From assembly GCF_902158555.1 (NCBI RefSeq), contig NZ_CABGGS010000046.1:124001-188000 (forward strand): a DNA stretch of 64,000 nucleotides, read 5' to 3'. Below are positions 51,346-61,161 of the stretch, piece after piece (positions within the stretch are counted from its first letter, which is position 1; every line of letters starts with the position of its first letter). The notes under the pieces are model-generated. The model searched no databases, was not told the DNA's origin, and saw only the letters and a list, made by a program, of their open reading frames with translations. The DNA is from Klebsiella spallanzanii. GTDB taxonomy: Bacteria > Pseudomonadota > Gammaproteobacteria > Enterobacterales > Enterobacteriaceae. Made by a program: the position numbers and the translations under genes.

Positions 51346-53057
51346 TGAGCGAAAAACATCCAGGCCCGCTGGTGGTCGAAGGTAAACTGGTCGATGCCGA
51401 GCGCATGAAGCTGGAAAGCAACTACCTGCGCGGCACCATTGCGGAAGATTTGAACGACGGCCTGACCGGCGGTTTTAAAGGCGATAACTTTCTGTTGATC
51501 CGCTTTCACGGCATGTATCAGCAGGATGACCGTGATATTCGCGCCGAGCGTGCGGCGCAGAAGCTGGAGCCGCGTCACGCGATGCTGCTGCGCTGCCGCC
51601 TGCCGGGCGGGGTGATCACCACTAAACAGTGGCAGGCGATCGATAAATTCGCCGCCGATAACACCATTTACGGCAGTATCCGTTTGACGAACCGTCAAAC
51701 GTTTCAGTTCCACGGTATTCTGAAGAAAAACGTCAAACCGGTGCACCAGATGCTGCATTCGGTCGGGCTGGACGCGCTGGCGACCGCCAACGATATGAAC
51801 CGTAACGTGCTGTGTACCTCTAACCCGAACGAGTCTCAGCTGCATGCTGAAGCCTACGAATGGGCGAAGAAGATCTCCGAGCATCTGCTGCCGCGCACCC
51901 GCGCTTATGCCGAGATCTGGTTGGATCAGAAGAAGGTCGCCACTACGGATGAGGAACCGATCCTCGGCCAGACCTATCTGCCGCGTAAGTTCAAAACCAC
52001 CGTGGTGATCCCGCCGCAGAACGATATCGATCTGCACGCTAACGATATGAACTTCGTGGCGATTGCTGAAAACGGCAAGCTGGTGGGCTTTAACCTGCTG
52101 GTTGGCGGCGGGTTATCCATCGAGCACGGCAATAAGAAAACCTACGCTCGTACGGCGAGCGAGTTTGGCTACCTGCCGCTGGAGCATACTCTGGCGGTGG
52201 CGGAAGCGGTGGTGACCACCCAGCGCGATTGGGGTAACCGTACCGACCGTAAAAATGCCAAAACCAAATACACCCTGGAACGCGTTGGCGTCGAGACCTT
52301 CAAGGCGGAAGTAGAGCGCCGGGCAGGGATCAAGTTTGAGCCGATTCGCCCGTACGAATTTACCGGCCGCGGCGATCGCATCGGCTGGGTGAAAGGGATC
52401 GACAATAACTGGCATCTGACGCTGTTTATTGAGAATGGTCGTATTCTGGATTATCCGGGACGTCCGCTGAAAACCGGCCTGCTGAAAATTGCGAAGATCC
52501 ACAAAGGGGAATTTCGCATTACGGCCAACCAGAACCTGATCATTGCCAGCGTTCCTGACGATCAGAAAGCGAAGATCGAGAAGCTGGCCCGCGATCATGG
52601 TCTGATGAACGCCGTCACGCCGCAGCGTGAAAACTCGATGGCCTGCGTGTCGTTCCCGACCTGCCCGCTGGCGATGGCCGAAGCCGAGCGTTTCCTGCCG
52701 TCGTTTATCGATAAAGTCGAGGCGGTGATGAGCAAGCACGGCGTTGGCGATGAACATATTGTTACCCGCGTGACCGGCTGCCCGAACGGCTGCGGCCGTG
52801 CGATGCTGGCGGAAGTGGGCCTGGTGGGTAAAGCGCCGGGGCGCTACAACCTGCACCTTGGCGGCAACCGCAGCGGGACGCGTATTCCGCGTATGTATCG
52901 GGAAAATATCACCGAGTCGGAAATTCTCGACTCGATTGACGAACTGGTAGGGCGCTGGGCGAAAGAGCGCGAAGCGGGTGAAGGCTTCGGCGACTTTACG
53001 GTGCGTGCGGGCATTATTCGCCCGGTGCTCGACCCAGCCCGGGATTTCTGGGAATAA
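51345..53057 (+). CDS. cysI: Sulfite reductase (NADPH) hemoprotein beta-subunit
   Basis: The 570-residue siroheme/[4Fe-4S] enzyme reduces sulfite to sulfide with electrons from CysJ. The four cluster cysteines are in [10 protein letters not shown] (about 434 and 440) and [10 protein letters not shown] (about 479 and 483); the last also ligates siroheme. [17 protein letters not shown] near residue 108 binds substrate and siroheme. It is coupled to cysJ by overlap and followed by a REP unit before cysH. Confidence 0.98.
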   Translation: MSEKHPGPLVVEGKLVDAERMKLESNYLRGTIAEDLNDGLTGGFKGDNFLLIRFHGMYQQDDRDIRAERAAQKLEPRHAMLLRCRLPGGVITTKQWQAIDKFAADNTIYGSIRLTNRQTFQFHGILKKNVKPVHQMLHSVGLDALATANDMNRNVLCTSNPNESQLHAEAYEWAKKISEHLLPRTRAYAEIWLDQKKVATTDEEPILGQTYLPRKFKTTVVIPPQNDIDLHANDMNFVAIAENGKLVGFNLLVGGGLSIEHGNKKTYARTASEFGYLPLEHTLAVAEAVVTTQRDWGNRTDRKNAKTKYTLERVGVETFKAEVERRAGIKFEPIRPYEFTGRGDRIGWVKGIDNNWHLTLFIENGRILDYPGRPLKTGLLKIAKIHKGEFRITANQNLIIASVPDDQKAKIEKLARDHGLMNAVTPQRENSMACVSFPTCPLAMAEAERFLPSFIDKVEAVMSKHGVGDEHIVTRVTGCPNGCGRAMLAEVGLVGKAPGRYNLHLGGNRSGTRIPRMYRENITESEILDSIDELVGRWAKEREAGEGFGDFTVRAGIIRPVLDPARDFWE

Positions 53058-53058
53058 C

Positions 53059-53116
53059 GCCCGGCGGCGCTTTGCTTACGGGTTTTGTAGGCCGGGCAAG
53101 CGTAGTGCCGCCCGGC
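53059..53116. repeat. REP unit between cysI and cysH
   Basis: Two inverted units: GCCCGGCGGCGCTTTGC with CGGG and GTAGGCCGGGCAAGCGTAGT with GCCGCCCGGC. It lies inside the cysJIH operon and may set 3' stability of the cysJI part. Confidence 0.85.
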
Positions 53117-53138
53117 GAAACAGGCAAATGAGGTTTTT

Positions 53139-53873
53139 ATGTCCGTACTCGATCTAAAAGCGCTTAATGCATTACCGAAGGTCGATCGCGTTTTGCAACT
53201 GGCGGAAACCAACAGCCAGCTGGAAAAGCTGAGCGCGGAAGAGCGCGTCGCGTGGGCGCTGGAAAACCTGCCGGGCGAATACGTGCTCTCTTCGAGCTTT
53301 GGTATTCAGGCGGCGGTGAGCCTGCATCTGGTCAATCAGGTTCGCCCGGATATTCCGGTCATTCTGACCGATACCGGCTATCTGTTCCCCGAAACCTACC
53401 AGTTTATCGACGAGTTAACGGACAAACTCAATCTGAACCTGAAGGTCTATCGGGCGAAAGAGAGCGCGGCCTGGCAGGAAGCGCGCTACGGCAAGCTGTG
53501 GGAGCAGGGCGTTGAGGGCATTGAGAAATACAATGACATCAACAAAGTTGAGCCGATGAACCGGGCGCTGGAAGAGTTGAATGCGCAAACCTGGTTTGCG
53601 GGCCTGCGCCGCGAGCAGTCCGGCAGTCGCGCCCATTTACCGGTACTGGCTATTCAGCGCGGCGTATTTAAGATTCTGCCAATCATCGATTGGGACAACC
53701 GCACGGTTTACCAGTATCTGCAAAAACACGGCCTGAAATACCACCCGCTGTGGGACCAGGGCTATTTGTCGGTGGGGGATACTCATACCACCCGCAAATG
53801 GGAGCCGGGAATGGCGGAAGAAGAGACGCGATTCTTTGGTTTAAAAAGAGAGTGCGGATTGCACGAAGGTTAA
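53139..53873 (+). CDS. cysH: Phosphoadenosine phosphosulfate reductase
   Basis: The 244-residue thioredoxin-dependent enzyme reduces PAPS to sulfite and PAP. The PAPS-binding loop [15 protein letters not shown] is near residue 49, [16 protein letters not shown] near 72, and the catalytic Cys is in the C-terminal ECGLHEG. The lack of other cluster cysteines fits the iron-free PAPS type. It ends the cysJIH operon before a strong terminator, and cas3 follows. Confidence 0.98.
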   Translation: MSVLDLKALNALPKVDRVLQLAETNSQLEKLSAEERVAWALENLPGEYVLSSSFGIQAAVSLHLVNQVRPDIPVILTDTGYLFPETYQFIDELTDKLNLNLKVYRAKESAAWQEARYGKLWEQGVEGIEKYNDINKVEPMNRALEELNAQTWFAGLRREQSGSRAHLPVLAIQRGVFKILPIIDWDNRTVYQYLQKHGLKYHPLWDQGYLSVGDTHTTRKWEPGMAEEETRFFGLKRECGLHEG

Positions 53874-53880
53874 TATAAGA

Positions 53881-53908
53881 GTCCCGGCGCTGCCGGGATT
53901 TTTTTTAC
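53881..53908 (+). terminator. cysH terminator
   Basis: TCCCGGC and GCCGGGA pair around a 3-nt loop and are followed by eight T. Confidence 0.95.
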
Positions 53909-54063
53909 CTGAAGGGCTAATAACCATTCGGTACCTTTCTAATAATTCAACTTGATATTGTTTTCGTGCTTTAACAAAGATAAATTCTTTTTGATGTAAG
54001 TCATGCATCTTATTTTTCAGTGTGATAATACTTAAATAAACACTCCTGTTAATTGGAACGATT

Positions 54064-56727
54064 TTGACAATATTTAATTATTGGGGGAAGTCCCGTTGCG
54101 GAGAAAACGAAGGCGGTGATGATTATCACCTGTTGTGCTGGCATTCTCTGGATGTTGCTGCGGTTGGTTATTGGATGGTGCAGTATAATATCTGTGGTAT
54201 TGCGGATTACCTTAAAAAAATAGGGCTACATGATAAGACTCAGGCTGCGCAGTTTTTTGCCTGGCTACTCTGCTGGCATGATACAGGAAAGTTTGCCCAT
54301 TCTTTTCAGCAGCTTTATATTCACAATGATTTAAATTCGCAGGATGAATACATAAAAAATTATGAAGCCATACCGCATGCGAGTTTGGGGTATTGGCTGT
54401 GGAATAATTATTTAAATGAGTGTCCTGATCTTTTTCCCGTGTCATCTCTTTCTGAGCGTAAGTTAAGGCGCGTTATTGCGCTTTGGATGCCACTTACGAC
54501 AGGACATCATGGGCGACCGCCTTCTTCAATGACGGATTTGAAAAATTTCCGTCAGCAAGATAAAGAAGCGGCTCGTGATTTTCTTGCCAGGATTAAATCG
54601 TTATTTCCACTGATTGAGATTCCTGAGTTTTGGGATGATGATGACGGTATTGCTCTCTTTAAACAGCTGTCATGGTCTATTTCTGCCGCTATTGTGCTAG
54701 CTGATTGGGTAGGTTCTTCAACGCAATATTTCCCTCGTATTGCCAGGTCGATGGATGTTGATGAGTACTGGCAGCAGCATGCGTTGGTTAAAGCAAAATT
54801 GGCTGTATCTGTTTTCCCTTCATCTTCTAACGTTGCCCCTTTTTCCGGCATAACAACACTGTTTCCCTTTATTCAACATCCAACCCCATTGCAGCAAAAA
54901 GCGCTTGAGCTGGATATTGATAAAGAAGGTCCGCAATTATTTATTCTTGAAGATGTGACGGGTGCTGGAAAAACAGAGGCCGCGTTGATTTTAACGCATC
55001 GCCTGATGGCTGCTGGCAAGGCCCAGGGGCTCTATTTTGGCTTGCCGACGATGGCGACTGCTAATGCTATGTTCGATCGGATGTCGGAGAGTTGGCTGGC
55101 GTTGTATCAACCAGGTTCACGCCCCAGCCTGGTGCTGGCGCACAGCGCGCGCGGTTTAATGGACCGGTTTAATCAATCAATCTGGTCGGGAGATTTATCG
55201 GGTTCGGAAGAGCCGGATGATAAGCAGTCGTTAAGCCAGGGCTGTGCCGCCTGGTTTACCGACAGTAATAAGAAAGCATTGCTGGCTGAAGTGGGCGTCG
55301 GCACGCTCGATCAGGCGATGATGGCGGTGATGCCGTTTAAGCACAATAACCTGCGGATGTTAGGGCTGAATAATAAAGTCCTGCTGGCGGATGAAATTCA
55401 TGCCTATGACGCCTATATGTCGCGGATTCTGGAAAGTCTGATTGAAAAACAGGCCAGCGACGGCAATACCACGATTTTACTTTCCGCCACGCTATCACAG
55501 CAGCAGAGAGACAAGCTGGTTGCCGCCTTTGCGAAGGGAGCGAAGAGTCGAGTGGAAGCGCCATTATTGGGCTATGACGACTATCCATGGTTAACGCAGG
55601 TGACGGGGTTGGCGGTCGTTTCTGAGTATGTGGCGACGCGTAAAGAAGTTGAACGCAGCGTTAAAGTTGGCTGGATGCACAGCGAACAGGTGTGTATTGC
55701 ACGCATTGAACAGGCCGTAAGTCAGGGAAAATGCATTGCATGGATACGCAACTCCGTTGATGACGCGATTGGTATTTATCGTCAGCTTCTTGCCAGAGGC
55801 GTTGTACCTCCCGAAAGTCTCTTGTTATTCCACAGCCGCTTTGCTTTTTACGATCGTCAGCGCATTGAAAACCAGGCGCTGGCGCAGTTTGGTAAAAAAG
55901 ACAGTTCTCAACGTGCCGGGAAAGTTCTTGTCTGTACCCAAGTCATTGAAAGTTCTGTGGATATTGACGTTGATGAAATGATCTCTGATTTAGCCCCGGT
56001 GGATCTGTTGATTCAGCGAGCTGGCCGATTACAGCGTCATATCCGCGATCACAACGGTTTGGTAAAAGCCACCGGACAAGACGAACGAACTGCTCCCGAG
56101 TTACTGATCTTTGCGCCTGAATGGGATGGCGCACCGCGAGAAGATTGGTTCTCAGGTGCAATGCGCAACAGCGCCTACGTTTACCCCGATCATGGTCGCT
56201 TGTGGCTGACCCAGCGTGTGCTGCGCGAACAGGGTGAAATTAGGATGCCGCAGTCTGCCCGATTGCTGATCGAGTCTGTCTACGGCGAAGAGGTTGATAT
56301 GCCTGAGGGGTTCGCGAAGACGGAACAGTTGCAGGAAGGGAAATACTACTGCGACCGGGCATTTGCTAAGCAAAATATTATCAACTTCGCGCCGGGCTAC
56401 AGTCCTGAAAGCAGCGATTTTTTGCCGGAAAAGCTTTCGACGCGACTCGCTGAAGAATCCATCACGCTGTGGCTGGCGAAAATTGTTGATGGGGCGGTTA
56501 AACCTTATGCGCCAGGCGAACATGCCTGGGAAATGAGTGTGCTGCGGGTCCGTGAGGGCTGGTGGAAAAAACACAAAGACGAGTTTGCAAGGCTTGAGGG
56601 TGAAATGCTTCGGCAGTGGTGCTTTGAACAGCATCAGAATCAGGAGTTTGCCGTGGTGATTGTGGTATCGGAGGTTGAGCCGTGTGGATATTCAGCGCAT
56701 GAAGGGTTGATTGGAACTGTGGACTAG
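54064..56727 (+). CDS. cas3: CRISPR-associated nuclease-helicase Cas3 (type I-E)
   Basis: The 887-residue effector is recruited by Cascade to unwind and degrade target DNA. The N-terminal HD nuclease has His22, His27, Asp30 (YHLLCWHSLD), His72-Asp73 (WHDTGKF) and His148-His149 (GHHGRPP). The SF2 helicase has the Walker A GAGKTE (300-305), the DEIH box (LLADEIHAYDAYM), LLSATLS and QRAGRLQRH. Start is TTG 54064, preceded by GGAACG; no nearby ATG keeps the YWGK N-terminus. It is well diverged from K-12 Cas3 and closer, as far as I can tell, to the Salmonella form. It is separated from casA by 500 bp. Confidence 0.95.
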   Translation: MTIFNYWGKSRCGENEGGDDYHLLCWHSLDVAAVGYWMVQYNICGIADYLKKIGLHDKTQAAQFFAWLLCWHDTGKFAHSFQQLYIHNDLNSQDEYIKNYEAIPHASLGYWLWNNYLNECPDLFPVSSLSERKLRRVIALWMPLTTGHHGRPPSSMTDLKNFRQQDKEAARDFLARIKSLFPLIEIPEFWDDDDGIALFKQLSWSISAAIVLADWVGSSTQYFPRIARSMDVDEYWQQHALVKAKLAVSVFPSSSNVAPFSGITTLFPFIQHPTPLQQKALELDIDKEGPQLFILEDVTGAGKTEAALILTHRLMAAGKAQGLYFGLPTMATANAMFDRMSESWLALYQPGSRPSLVLAHSARGLMDRFNQSIWSGDLSGSEEPDDKQSLSQGCAAWFTDSNKKALLAEVGVGTLDQAMMAVMPFKHNNLRMLGLNNKVLLADEIHAYDAYMSRILESLIEKQASDGNTTILLSATLSQQQRDKLVAAFAKGAKSRVEAPLLGYDDYPWLTQVTGLAVVSEYVATRKEVERSVKVGWMHSEQVCIARIEQAVSQGKCIAWIRNSVDDAIGIYRQLLARGVVPPESLLLFHSRFAFYDRQRIENQALAQFGKKDSSQRAGKVLVCTQVIESSVDIDVDEMISDLAPVDLLIQRAGRLQRHIRDHNGLVKATGQDERTAPELLIFAPEWDGAPREDWFSGAMRNSAYVYPDHGRLWLTQRVLREQGEIRMPQSARLLIESVYGEEVDMPEGFAKTEQLQEGKYYCDRAFAKQNIINFAPGYSPESSDFLPEKLSTRLAEESITLWLAKIVDGAVKPYAPGEHAWEMSVLRVREGWWKKHKDEFARLEGEMLRQWCFEQHQNQEFAVVIVVSEVEPCGYSAHEGLIGTVD

Positions 56728-56731
56728 AGTG

Positions 56732-56753
56732 CCCGGGGCCGGATGGCCCCGGG
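56732..56753 (+). terminator. GC-rich hairpin after cas3
   Basis: CCCGGGGCC and GGCCCCGGG form a perfect 9-bp stem with a 4-nt loop 5 bp after the cas3 stop. There is no T-run on either strand. It directly adjoins the inverted lone repeat, so two hairpins stand side by side. Confidence 0.6.
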
Positions 56754-56780
56754 GCTTATCCCCGCTGACGCGGGGAACAC
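56752..56780 (-). repeat. Lone inverted CRISPR repeat after cas3
   Basis: On the minus strand the 29 bp read GTGTTCCCCGCGTCAGCGGG then GATAAGCCC, matching the array repeat at 26 of 29 positions. The stem bases that Cas6e recognises (CCCCGC/GCGGGG) are intact. It is 6.3 kb from the nearer array and opposite in direction to it. A TATTAT box on the minus strand (56787-56792) sits 7 bp upstream. Confidence 0.85.
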
Positions 56781-57227
56781 CATATCATAATACCGTTATC
56801 GGCCTTAATTACTGGTTGAACCCCAGTAAAGGAGAACATTAGTAGTTTAACAGACTTTGCTGTTTAAGGCGTCTTGAGGAGTGAAGTTTTGATTTTATGT
56901 TTATGAGCCTTTATTACCATTTATTTATGAAATTAGGAGAGTACTATTCCACTTAATTCATGTGGATTAGGGCAACAAGGCCTCTCCATAAGAAGATATG
57001 CCCTGAAGCCTAATCACGTTTCGCAGCTTGATCATACTTCCAGGGCTCAACAGTTATCAAGAGTAAGGACGCTGTATGGAAGAAAAACCAAACCGGTACA
57101 AACGCTTGTTCTGTCGGTTGATGATTCGGTTAGGCAATAAACTGTCAGTGAGTTTTCAACTGTCAGTTCGTTAACGCTGAAAGGAACACTTTTGCGCCAG
57201 GGATGGTGCATCAGACAAGGAAAAGGT
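56781..57227 (+). promoter_or_regulatory. cas3-casA control region
   Basis: An AT-rich 450-bp region expected to hold the promoter of the Cascade-cas1-cas2 operon, which in E. coli is silenced by H-NS and activated by LeuO. A candidate rightward promoter is TTGATT (56889-56894) and TATTAC (56912-56917) at 17-bp spacing. A small reading frame lies at 57076-57174. A leftward -10-like TATTAT lies at 56787-56792. Confidence 0.5.
57076..57174 (+). CDS. Candidate small basic protein, 32 residues
   Basis: ATG 57076 is preceded by the ribosome site AAGGA at 6-nt spacing. The product starts MEEKPNRYKRLFCRLMIRLG and ends in SVR, with eight Lys/Arg against two Glu and an amphipathic look. It lies in the leader between the candidate cas promoter and casA, 53 bp before the casA start. 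Nothing like it is known to me. Either a real small protein, a leader peptide for casA, or a chance frame. Confidence 0.3.
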   Translation: MEEKPNRYKRLFCRLMIRLGNKLSVSFQLSVR

Positions 57228-58784
57228 ATGTTTCCGATAAATTTACTGACTACCCCCTGGCTCCCCGTGCGTTTTAAAGACGGTTCCACGGGCAAGCTGG
57301 CCCCCGTCAACCTGGCGGATGAAAACGTGGTAGATATCGCCGCCGCACGGGCAGATTTGCAGGGCGCAGCCTGGCAGTTTCTGCTGGGTCTGTTGCAATG
57401 CAGTATTGCGCCGAAAAACCATTCTCGCTGGGATGATATCTGGGTGGAGGGATTGGATGCAGATGCGCTTCAGCGAGTGTTGGAACCGTTGGAACCTGCT
57501 TTCCAGTTTGGCGCAGATACGCCTTCTTTTATGCAGGATTTCGAGCAGCTAAGCGGAGAGAAGGTTTCTATCGCCTCTCTGCTACCAGAAATCCCCGGCG
57601 CGCAAACCACTAAGTTTAATAAAGATCATTTTGTTAAGCGTGGCGTCACGGAGCGGTTTTGCCCGCACTGCGCGGCGTTGGCGTTATTTTCGTTGCAGCT
57701 TAATGCTCCATCGGGCGGCAAAGGTTACCGCACTGGACTGCGCGGCGGCGGGCCGATGACCACGCTTATTGAATTGCAGGAATACCAGGGCAACCGGCAA
57801 ACGCCGCTGTGGCGCAAGCTGTGGCTCAACGTTATGCCGCAGGATAGCGCCGGAATGCCTGTGCCAGAAAGGTATGATCAAACGATTTTCCCGTGGCTGG
57901 CCCCTACGCGCACCAGCGAGCTTGCAAATGCCATCACTACACCAGAGCAGGTGAATCCACTTCAGGCCTATTGGGGGATGCCGCGACGCGTTCGCATCGA
58001 TTTTGACGTGACTCATTCAGGCCGCTGCGATCTCTGTGAAAGCGAAAGTGATGAGCTACTTAGCGGAATGACCGTGAAGAACTACGGCGTCAACTATGAG
58101 GGCTGGATGCATCCGTTAACGCCTTACCGTCTGCCTCTGAAGGAGGGCAGCGAGCGTTATTCAGTTAAGCCGCAGCCCGGTGGCCTTATCTGGCGCGACT
58201 GGCTGGGTTTAAATCAGAAAGGCGCTTCGGAAAATAACACCGAATATCCGGCGTTAGTCGTCCAAACGGCCGGTGCGCGCAGCCTTAAGGAGGTAAAAGT
58301 TGGGCTGTGGGGCTTTGGCTACGATTTCGACAATATGAAAGCCCGCTGCTGGTATGAGCATCATTTTCCGCTGCTATTAACCGAAAATATTATCCCCGAA
58401 CTACGCACGGCGGCACTAACGGCATCGCGCAACCTCAGCCTGCTGCGCAGCGCGTTAAAAGAGGCCTGGTTTTTCGATGCCAAAGGCGCGCGCGGCGACT
58501 TCAGCTTTATTGATATCGATTTCTGGCATCTGACGCAGGGACGCTTTCTTAAGCTTATTCGCGATCTTGAAAACGGCCAGAACGCAGACGAAAGGCTGAA
58601 CCAGTGGCAAACGAACATCTGGCTGTTTACTCGCAGCTACTTTGATGACCACGTTTTTACCAACCCTTATGAGGGCGTCGATCTCAAACGCATCATGCTG
58701 GCGCGTAAAAAATATTTCACCAAATCGGCGGAGAAGCAGAGCGCAAAAGCCGCCAAAGCGAAAAAGCAGGAGGCTGCTGAATGA
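57228..58784 (+). CDS. casA: Cascade large subunit CasA (Cse1/Cas8e)
   Basis: The 518-residue large subunit recognises the PAM and recruits Cas3. ATG 57228 (MFPINLLTTPWLPVRFKDGS) fits the family N-terminus; the TTG start 12 codons earlier lacks support. The N-terminal segment is followed by two Cys pairs, FCPHC (about residue 144) and CDLC (about 268), which may bind zinc. The C-terminal four-helix region ends with a Lys/Ala-rich tail. The stop overlaps the casB start (ATGA). Confidence 0.93.
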   Translation: MFPINLLTTPWLPVRFKDGSTGKLAPVNLADENVVDIAAARADLQGAAWQFLLGLLQCSIAPKNHSRWDDIWVEGLDADALQRVLEPLEPAFQFGADTPSFMQDFEQLSGEKVSIASLLPEIPGAQTTKFNKDHFVKRGVTERFCPHCAALALFSLQLNAPSGGKGYRTGLRGGGPMTTLIELQEYQGNRQTPLWRKLWLNVMPQDSAGMPVPERYDQTIFPWLAPTRTSELANAITTPEQVNPLQAYWGMPRRVRIDFDVTHSGRCDLCESESDELLSGMTVKNYGVNYEGWMHPLTPYRLPLKEGSERYSVKPQPGGLIWRDWLGLNQKGASENNTEYPALVVQTAGARSLKEVKVGLWGFGYDFDNMKARCWYEHHFPLLLTENIIPELRTAALTASRNLSLLRSALKEAWFFDAKGARGDFSFIDIDFWHLTQGRFLKLIRDLENGQNADERLNQWQTNIWLFTRSYFDDHVFTNPYEGVDLKRIMLARKKYFTKSAEKQSAKAAKAKKQEAAE

Positions 58785-59335
58785 ATATTGTAAAGGACGA
58801 CCATAAGGCGACGCTGCGTCGATGGCATGAAGAGTTGCAGGAAAAACGCGGCCTGCGCGCCAGCCTGCGGCGTAGCAAAACGGTGAATGAAGCCTGCCTG
58901 TCGGAGGGATTTCGTTCCCTGCTGATGCAGACTCACACCTTATGGAAAAGTAAAAACGAGGAGTGGCGTTTTACCGCCCTCGCGATCACGGCGGCTCTGG
59001 CCGCACACGTTAAATCTATTGATGAACGACAGAAGTTTGCTGCCCAGCTAGGCCAAATGACCGGCAATAACCAGGTTATGTCCGAACTGCGCTTTTCCAG
59101 ACTGTCAGCGGTGAAAACGCCTGACGAACTGCTGCGCCAGCTGCTGCGCGCCATTCGGTTGCTTAATGGCGCGGTGAATCTTCCTTCTCTGGCAGACGAC
59201 GTCTTCCGCTGGTGCCGTGAACACGACGAGCTGCTTAATCATATTCGCCGCCTGCAGCGGCCTGAAGAATTTATCCGTATCCGCTGGGCGCTGGAATATT
59301 ACCAGGCCGGTGAAGCCAACAACGACAATCAATAA
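58781..59335 (+). CDS. casB: Cascade small subunit CasB (Cse2/Cas11)
   Basis: The 184-residue all-helical subunit is present in two copies in Cascade and helps hold the displaced strand. Family-like features are the basic start (ATLRRWHEELQEKRGLRASLRRSKTVNEA) and FRSLL, then the ending LEYYQAG. It is coupled to casA by a 4-bp overlap and precedes casC by 11 bp. Confidence 0.92.
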   Translation: MNIVKDDHKATLRRWHEELQEKRGLRASLRRSKTVNEACLSEGFRSLLMQTHTLWKSKNEEWRFTALAITAALAAHVKSIDERQKFAAQLGQMTGNNQVMSELRFSRLSAVKTPDELLRQLLRAIRLLNGAVNLPSLADDVFRWCREHDELLNHIRRLQRPEEFIRIRWALEYYQAGEANNDNQ

Positions 59336-59346
59336 GGGACTATCCG

Positions 59347-60405
59347 ATGACCACATTTATTCAGCTGCATTTACTGACCGCTTATCCGGCCGCTAACCTG
59401 AACCGCGACGACACCGGCTCGCCGAAAACCGTTGTGCTCGGCGGCGCGACGCGTTTGCGCGTTTCTTCGCAAAGCCTGAAGCGCGCATGGCGCACTTCTG
59501 AACTTTTTGAACAGGCTCTGGCGGGAAATATTGGTATCCGTAGCGGACGTATTGCTCGTGAGGCGGCGAATATTCTGATCGAAAAAGGTATTGAACCGAA
59601 AAAAGCGGTTGAGTGGGTAGAAAGCATCGCCAATTGCTTTGGTAAAGTAAAAGCGGATAAGAAAGCGAAAGATGTGCTGACCAACGCTGAAACTGAACAA
59701 CTGGTACATATCAGCCCGGCAGAGTTCGAGGCGGTAAAAGTGCTGGCGCAGCGTCTGGCGGAAGAAAAACGCGCGCCGAAAGAAGAAGAACTCGCTTTAT
59801 TACGTCGCGACCGTATGGCCGTCGATATCGCCATGTTTGGCCGCATGCTGGCCAATAAGCCGGATTTCAACGTTGAAGCTGCCTGCCAGGTCGCGCATGC
59901 GTTTGGTGTTAGCGAAACGATCGTAGAAGACGATTTCTTTACCGCTGTTGATGATCTTCGTAAGACTTCGCTAGAAGATGCCGGTGCCGGACACCTCGGC
60001 GAAGCCGGATTCGGCTCTGCGCTGTTTTACACCTATATCTGCATCGACAAAGACCTGCTGGTGAAAAATCTGGGTGGTAATGAGGAGCTGGCGAATAAAA
60101 CGCTGCGCGCCTTCACCGAAGCAGCGCTGAAAGTCTCGCCAACCGGCAAGCAAAACAGCTTCGCCAGCCGAGCCTATGCGTCCTGGACGCTGGCGGAAAA
60201 AGGCACCGACCAACCGCGTTCGCTGGCGGCAGCATTTTACAATCCGATCAACGGCACTAACCAGCTTGATGTTGCCGTAAAACGTATCACTGAGCTGCGT
60301 GAAAATATGAATAAGGTTTATGAACAGCAAACGCAATCCGTTGATTTTGATGTTGTGAGCGGGAAGGGAAGCATGAAGAACGTGCTGGACTTTATCTGCG
60401 CGTAA
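59347..60405 (+). CDS. casC: Cascade backbone subunit CasC (Cas7e)
   Basis: The 352-residue RAMP protein, six copies per Cascade, wraps the crRNA spacer. The N-terminus FIQLHLLTAYPAANLNRDDTGSPKTVVLGGATRLRVSSQSLKRAWR is highly typical. DRMAVDIAMFGRMLAN and the EAGFGSALFYTYICID region follow, then the QNSFASRAYASW loop. A good ribosome site (AAGGGAC) precedes it. Confidence 0.96.
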   Translation: MTTFIQLHLLTAYPAANLNRDDTGSPKTVVLGGATRLRVSSQSLKRAWRTSELFEQALAGNIGIRSGRIAREAANILIEKGIEPKKAVEWVESIANCFGKVKADKKAKDVLTNAETEQLVHISPAEFEAVKVLAQRLAEEKRAPKEEELALLRRDRMAVDIAMFGRMLANKPDFNVEAACQVAHAFGVSETIVEDDFFTAVDDLRKTSLEDAGAGHLGEAGFGSALFYTYICIDKDLLVKNLGGNEELANKTLRAFTEAALKVSPTGKQNSFASRAYASWTLAEKGTDQPRSLAAAFYNPINGTNQLDVAVKRITELRENMNKVYEQQTQSVDFDVVSGKGSMKNVLDFICA

Positions 60406-60414
60406 GGGGCGGCT

Positions 60415-61161
60415 ATGAGCCAATATCTGGTTTTTCAGCTTCACGGGCCGATGGCCTCCTGGGGCGTAGATGCGCCCGGCGAAGTGCGCCATAGCCATGA
60501 GCTACCCTCGCGTTCGGCTCTGCTGGGTTTCCTGGCCGCAGCGCTGGGTATCCGGCGTGATGAAGAAGCGCGCTTGAACGAGTTCAATCAGCATTACTCT
60601 TTTCTGCTGTGCGCCAGTCAGGACCCGCGCTGGGCGCGAGATTATCATACGGTCCAGATGCCGAAAGAGGTGCGTAAAGCGCGTTACTTCAGCCGTCGAG
60701 AAGAGCTGAGCGATCCAGAACTGCTCAGCGCGCTGATCTCCCGGCGGGACTATTACACCGATGCCTGGTGGATGGTGGCGCTTACGCAAACGATGGATGC
60801 GCCTTATTCGTTGGAGCAACTGCGAGATGCATTACTGCGCCCTGTTTTTCCTCTGTATCTGGGGCGAAAAAGTCACCCGCTGGCTTTGCCACTTGCGCCG
60901 TTGTTGCTGGAGGGTACTGCACCGGATGTGCTGAACGAGTCGTATCGACAGTATCGGGAGAAGTTCAACAAGATAAATATCCGACTGGCGGAACTGCAAC
61001 CTGAGTGCTGGTGGGAAGGCGAGCATGACGGTCTGAATGCTCATAAAGTCTTACGTCGTCGCGATAGGCCGATAAGCCGTCGGCAGTGGACGTTTGGCGA
61101 GCGTACCGTTAATCAAGGACCGCTGCTCATCAAGGAGGAACCGTGTACCTCGCAAAAATAA
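60415..61161 (+). CDS. casD: Cascade subunit CasD (Cas5e)
   Basis: The 248-residue RAMP protein caps the crRNA 5' handle. The N-terminus LVFQLHGPMASWGVDAPGEVRHSHELPSRSALLGFLAAALGI is standard for Cas5e. YPLYLGRKSHPLALPL-like FPLYLGRKSHPLALPL lies near residue 145. Its end overlaps casE by 19 bp. Confidence 0.95.
   Translation: MSQYLVFQLHGPMASWGVDAPGEVRHSHELPSRSALLGFLAAALGIRRDEEARLNEFNQHYSFLLCASQDPRWARDYHTVQMPKEVRKARYFSRREELSDPELLSALISRRDYYTDAWWMVALTQTMDAPYSLEQLRDALLRPVFPLYLGRKSHPLALPLAPLLLEGTAPDVLNESYRQYREKFNKINIRLAELQPECWWEGEHDGLNAHKVLRRRDRPISRRQWTFGERTVNQGPLLIKEEPCTSQK

Noticed and set aside
57192-57227. TTG start of casA twelve codons upstream
   Set aside because: The family N-terminus begins at MFPINLLTTPWLPV (57228), which has an ATG and a nearby AAGG site.
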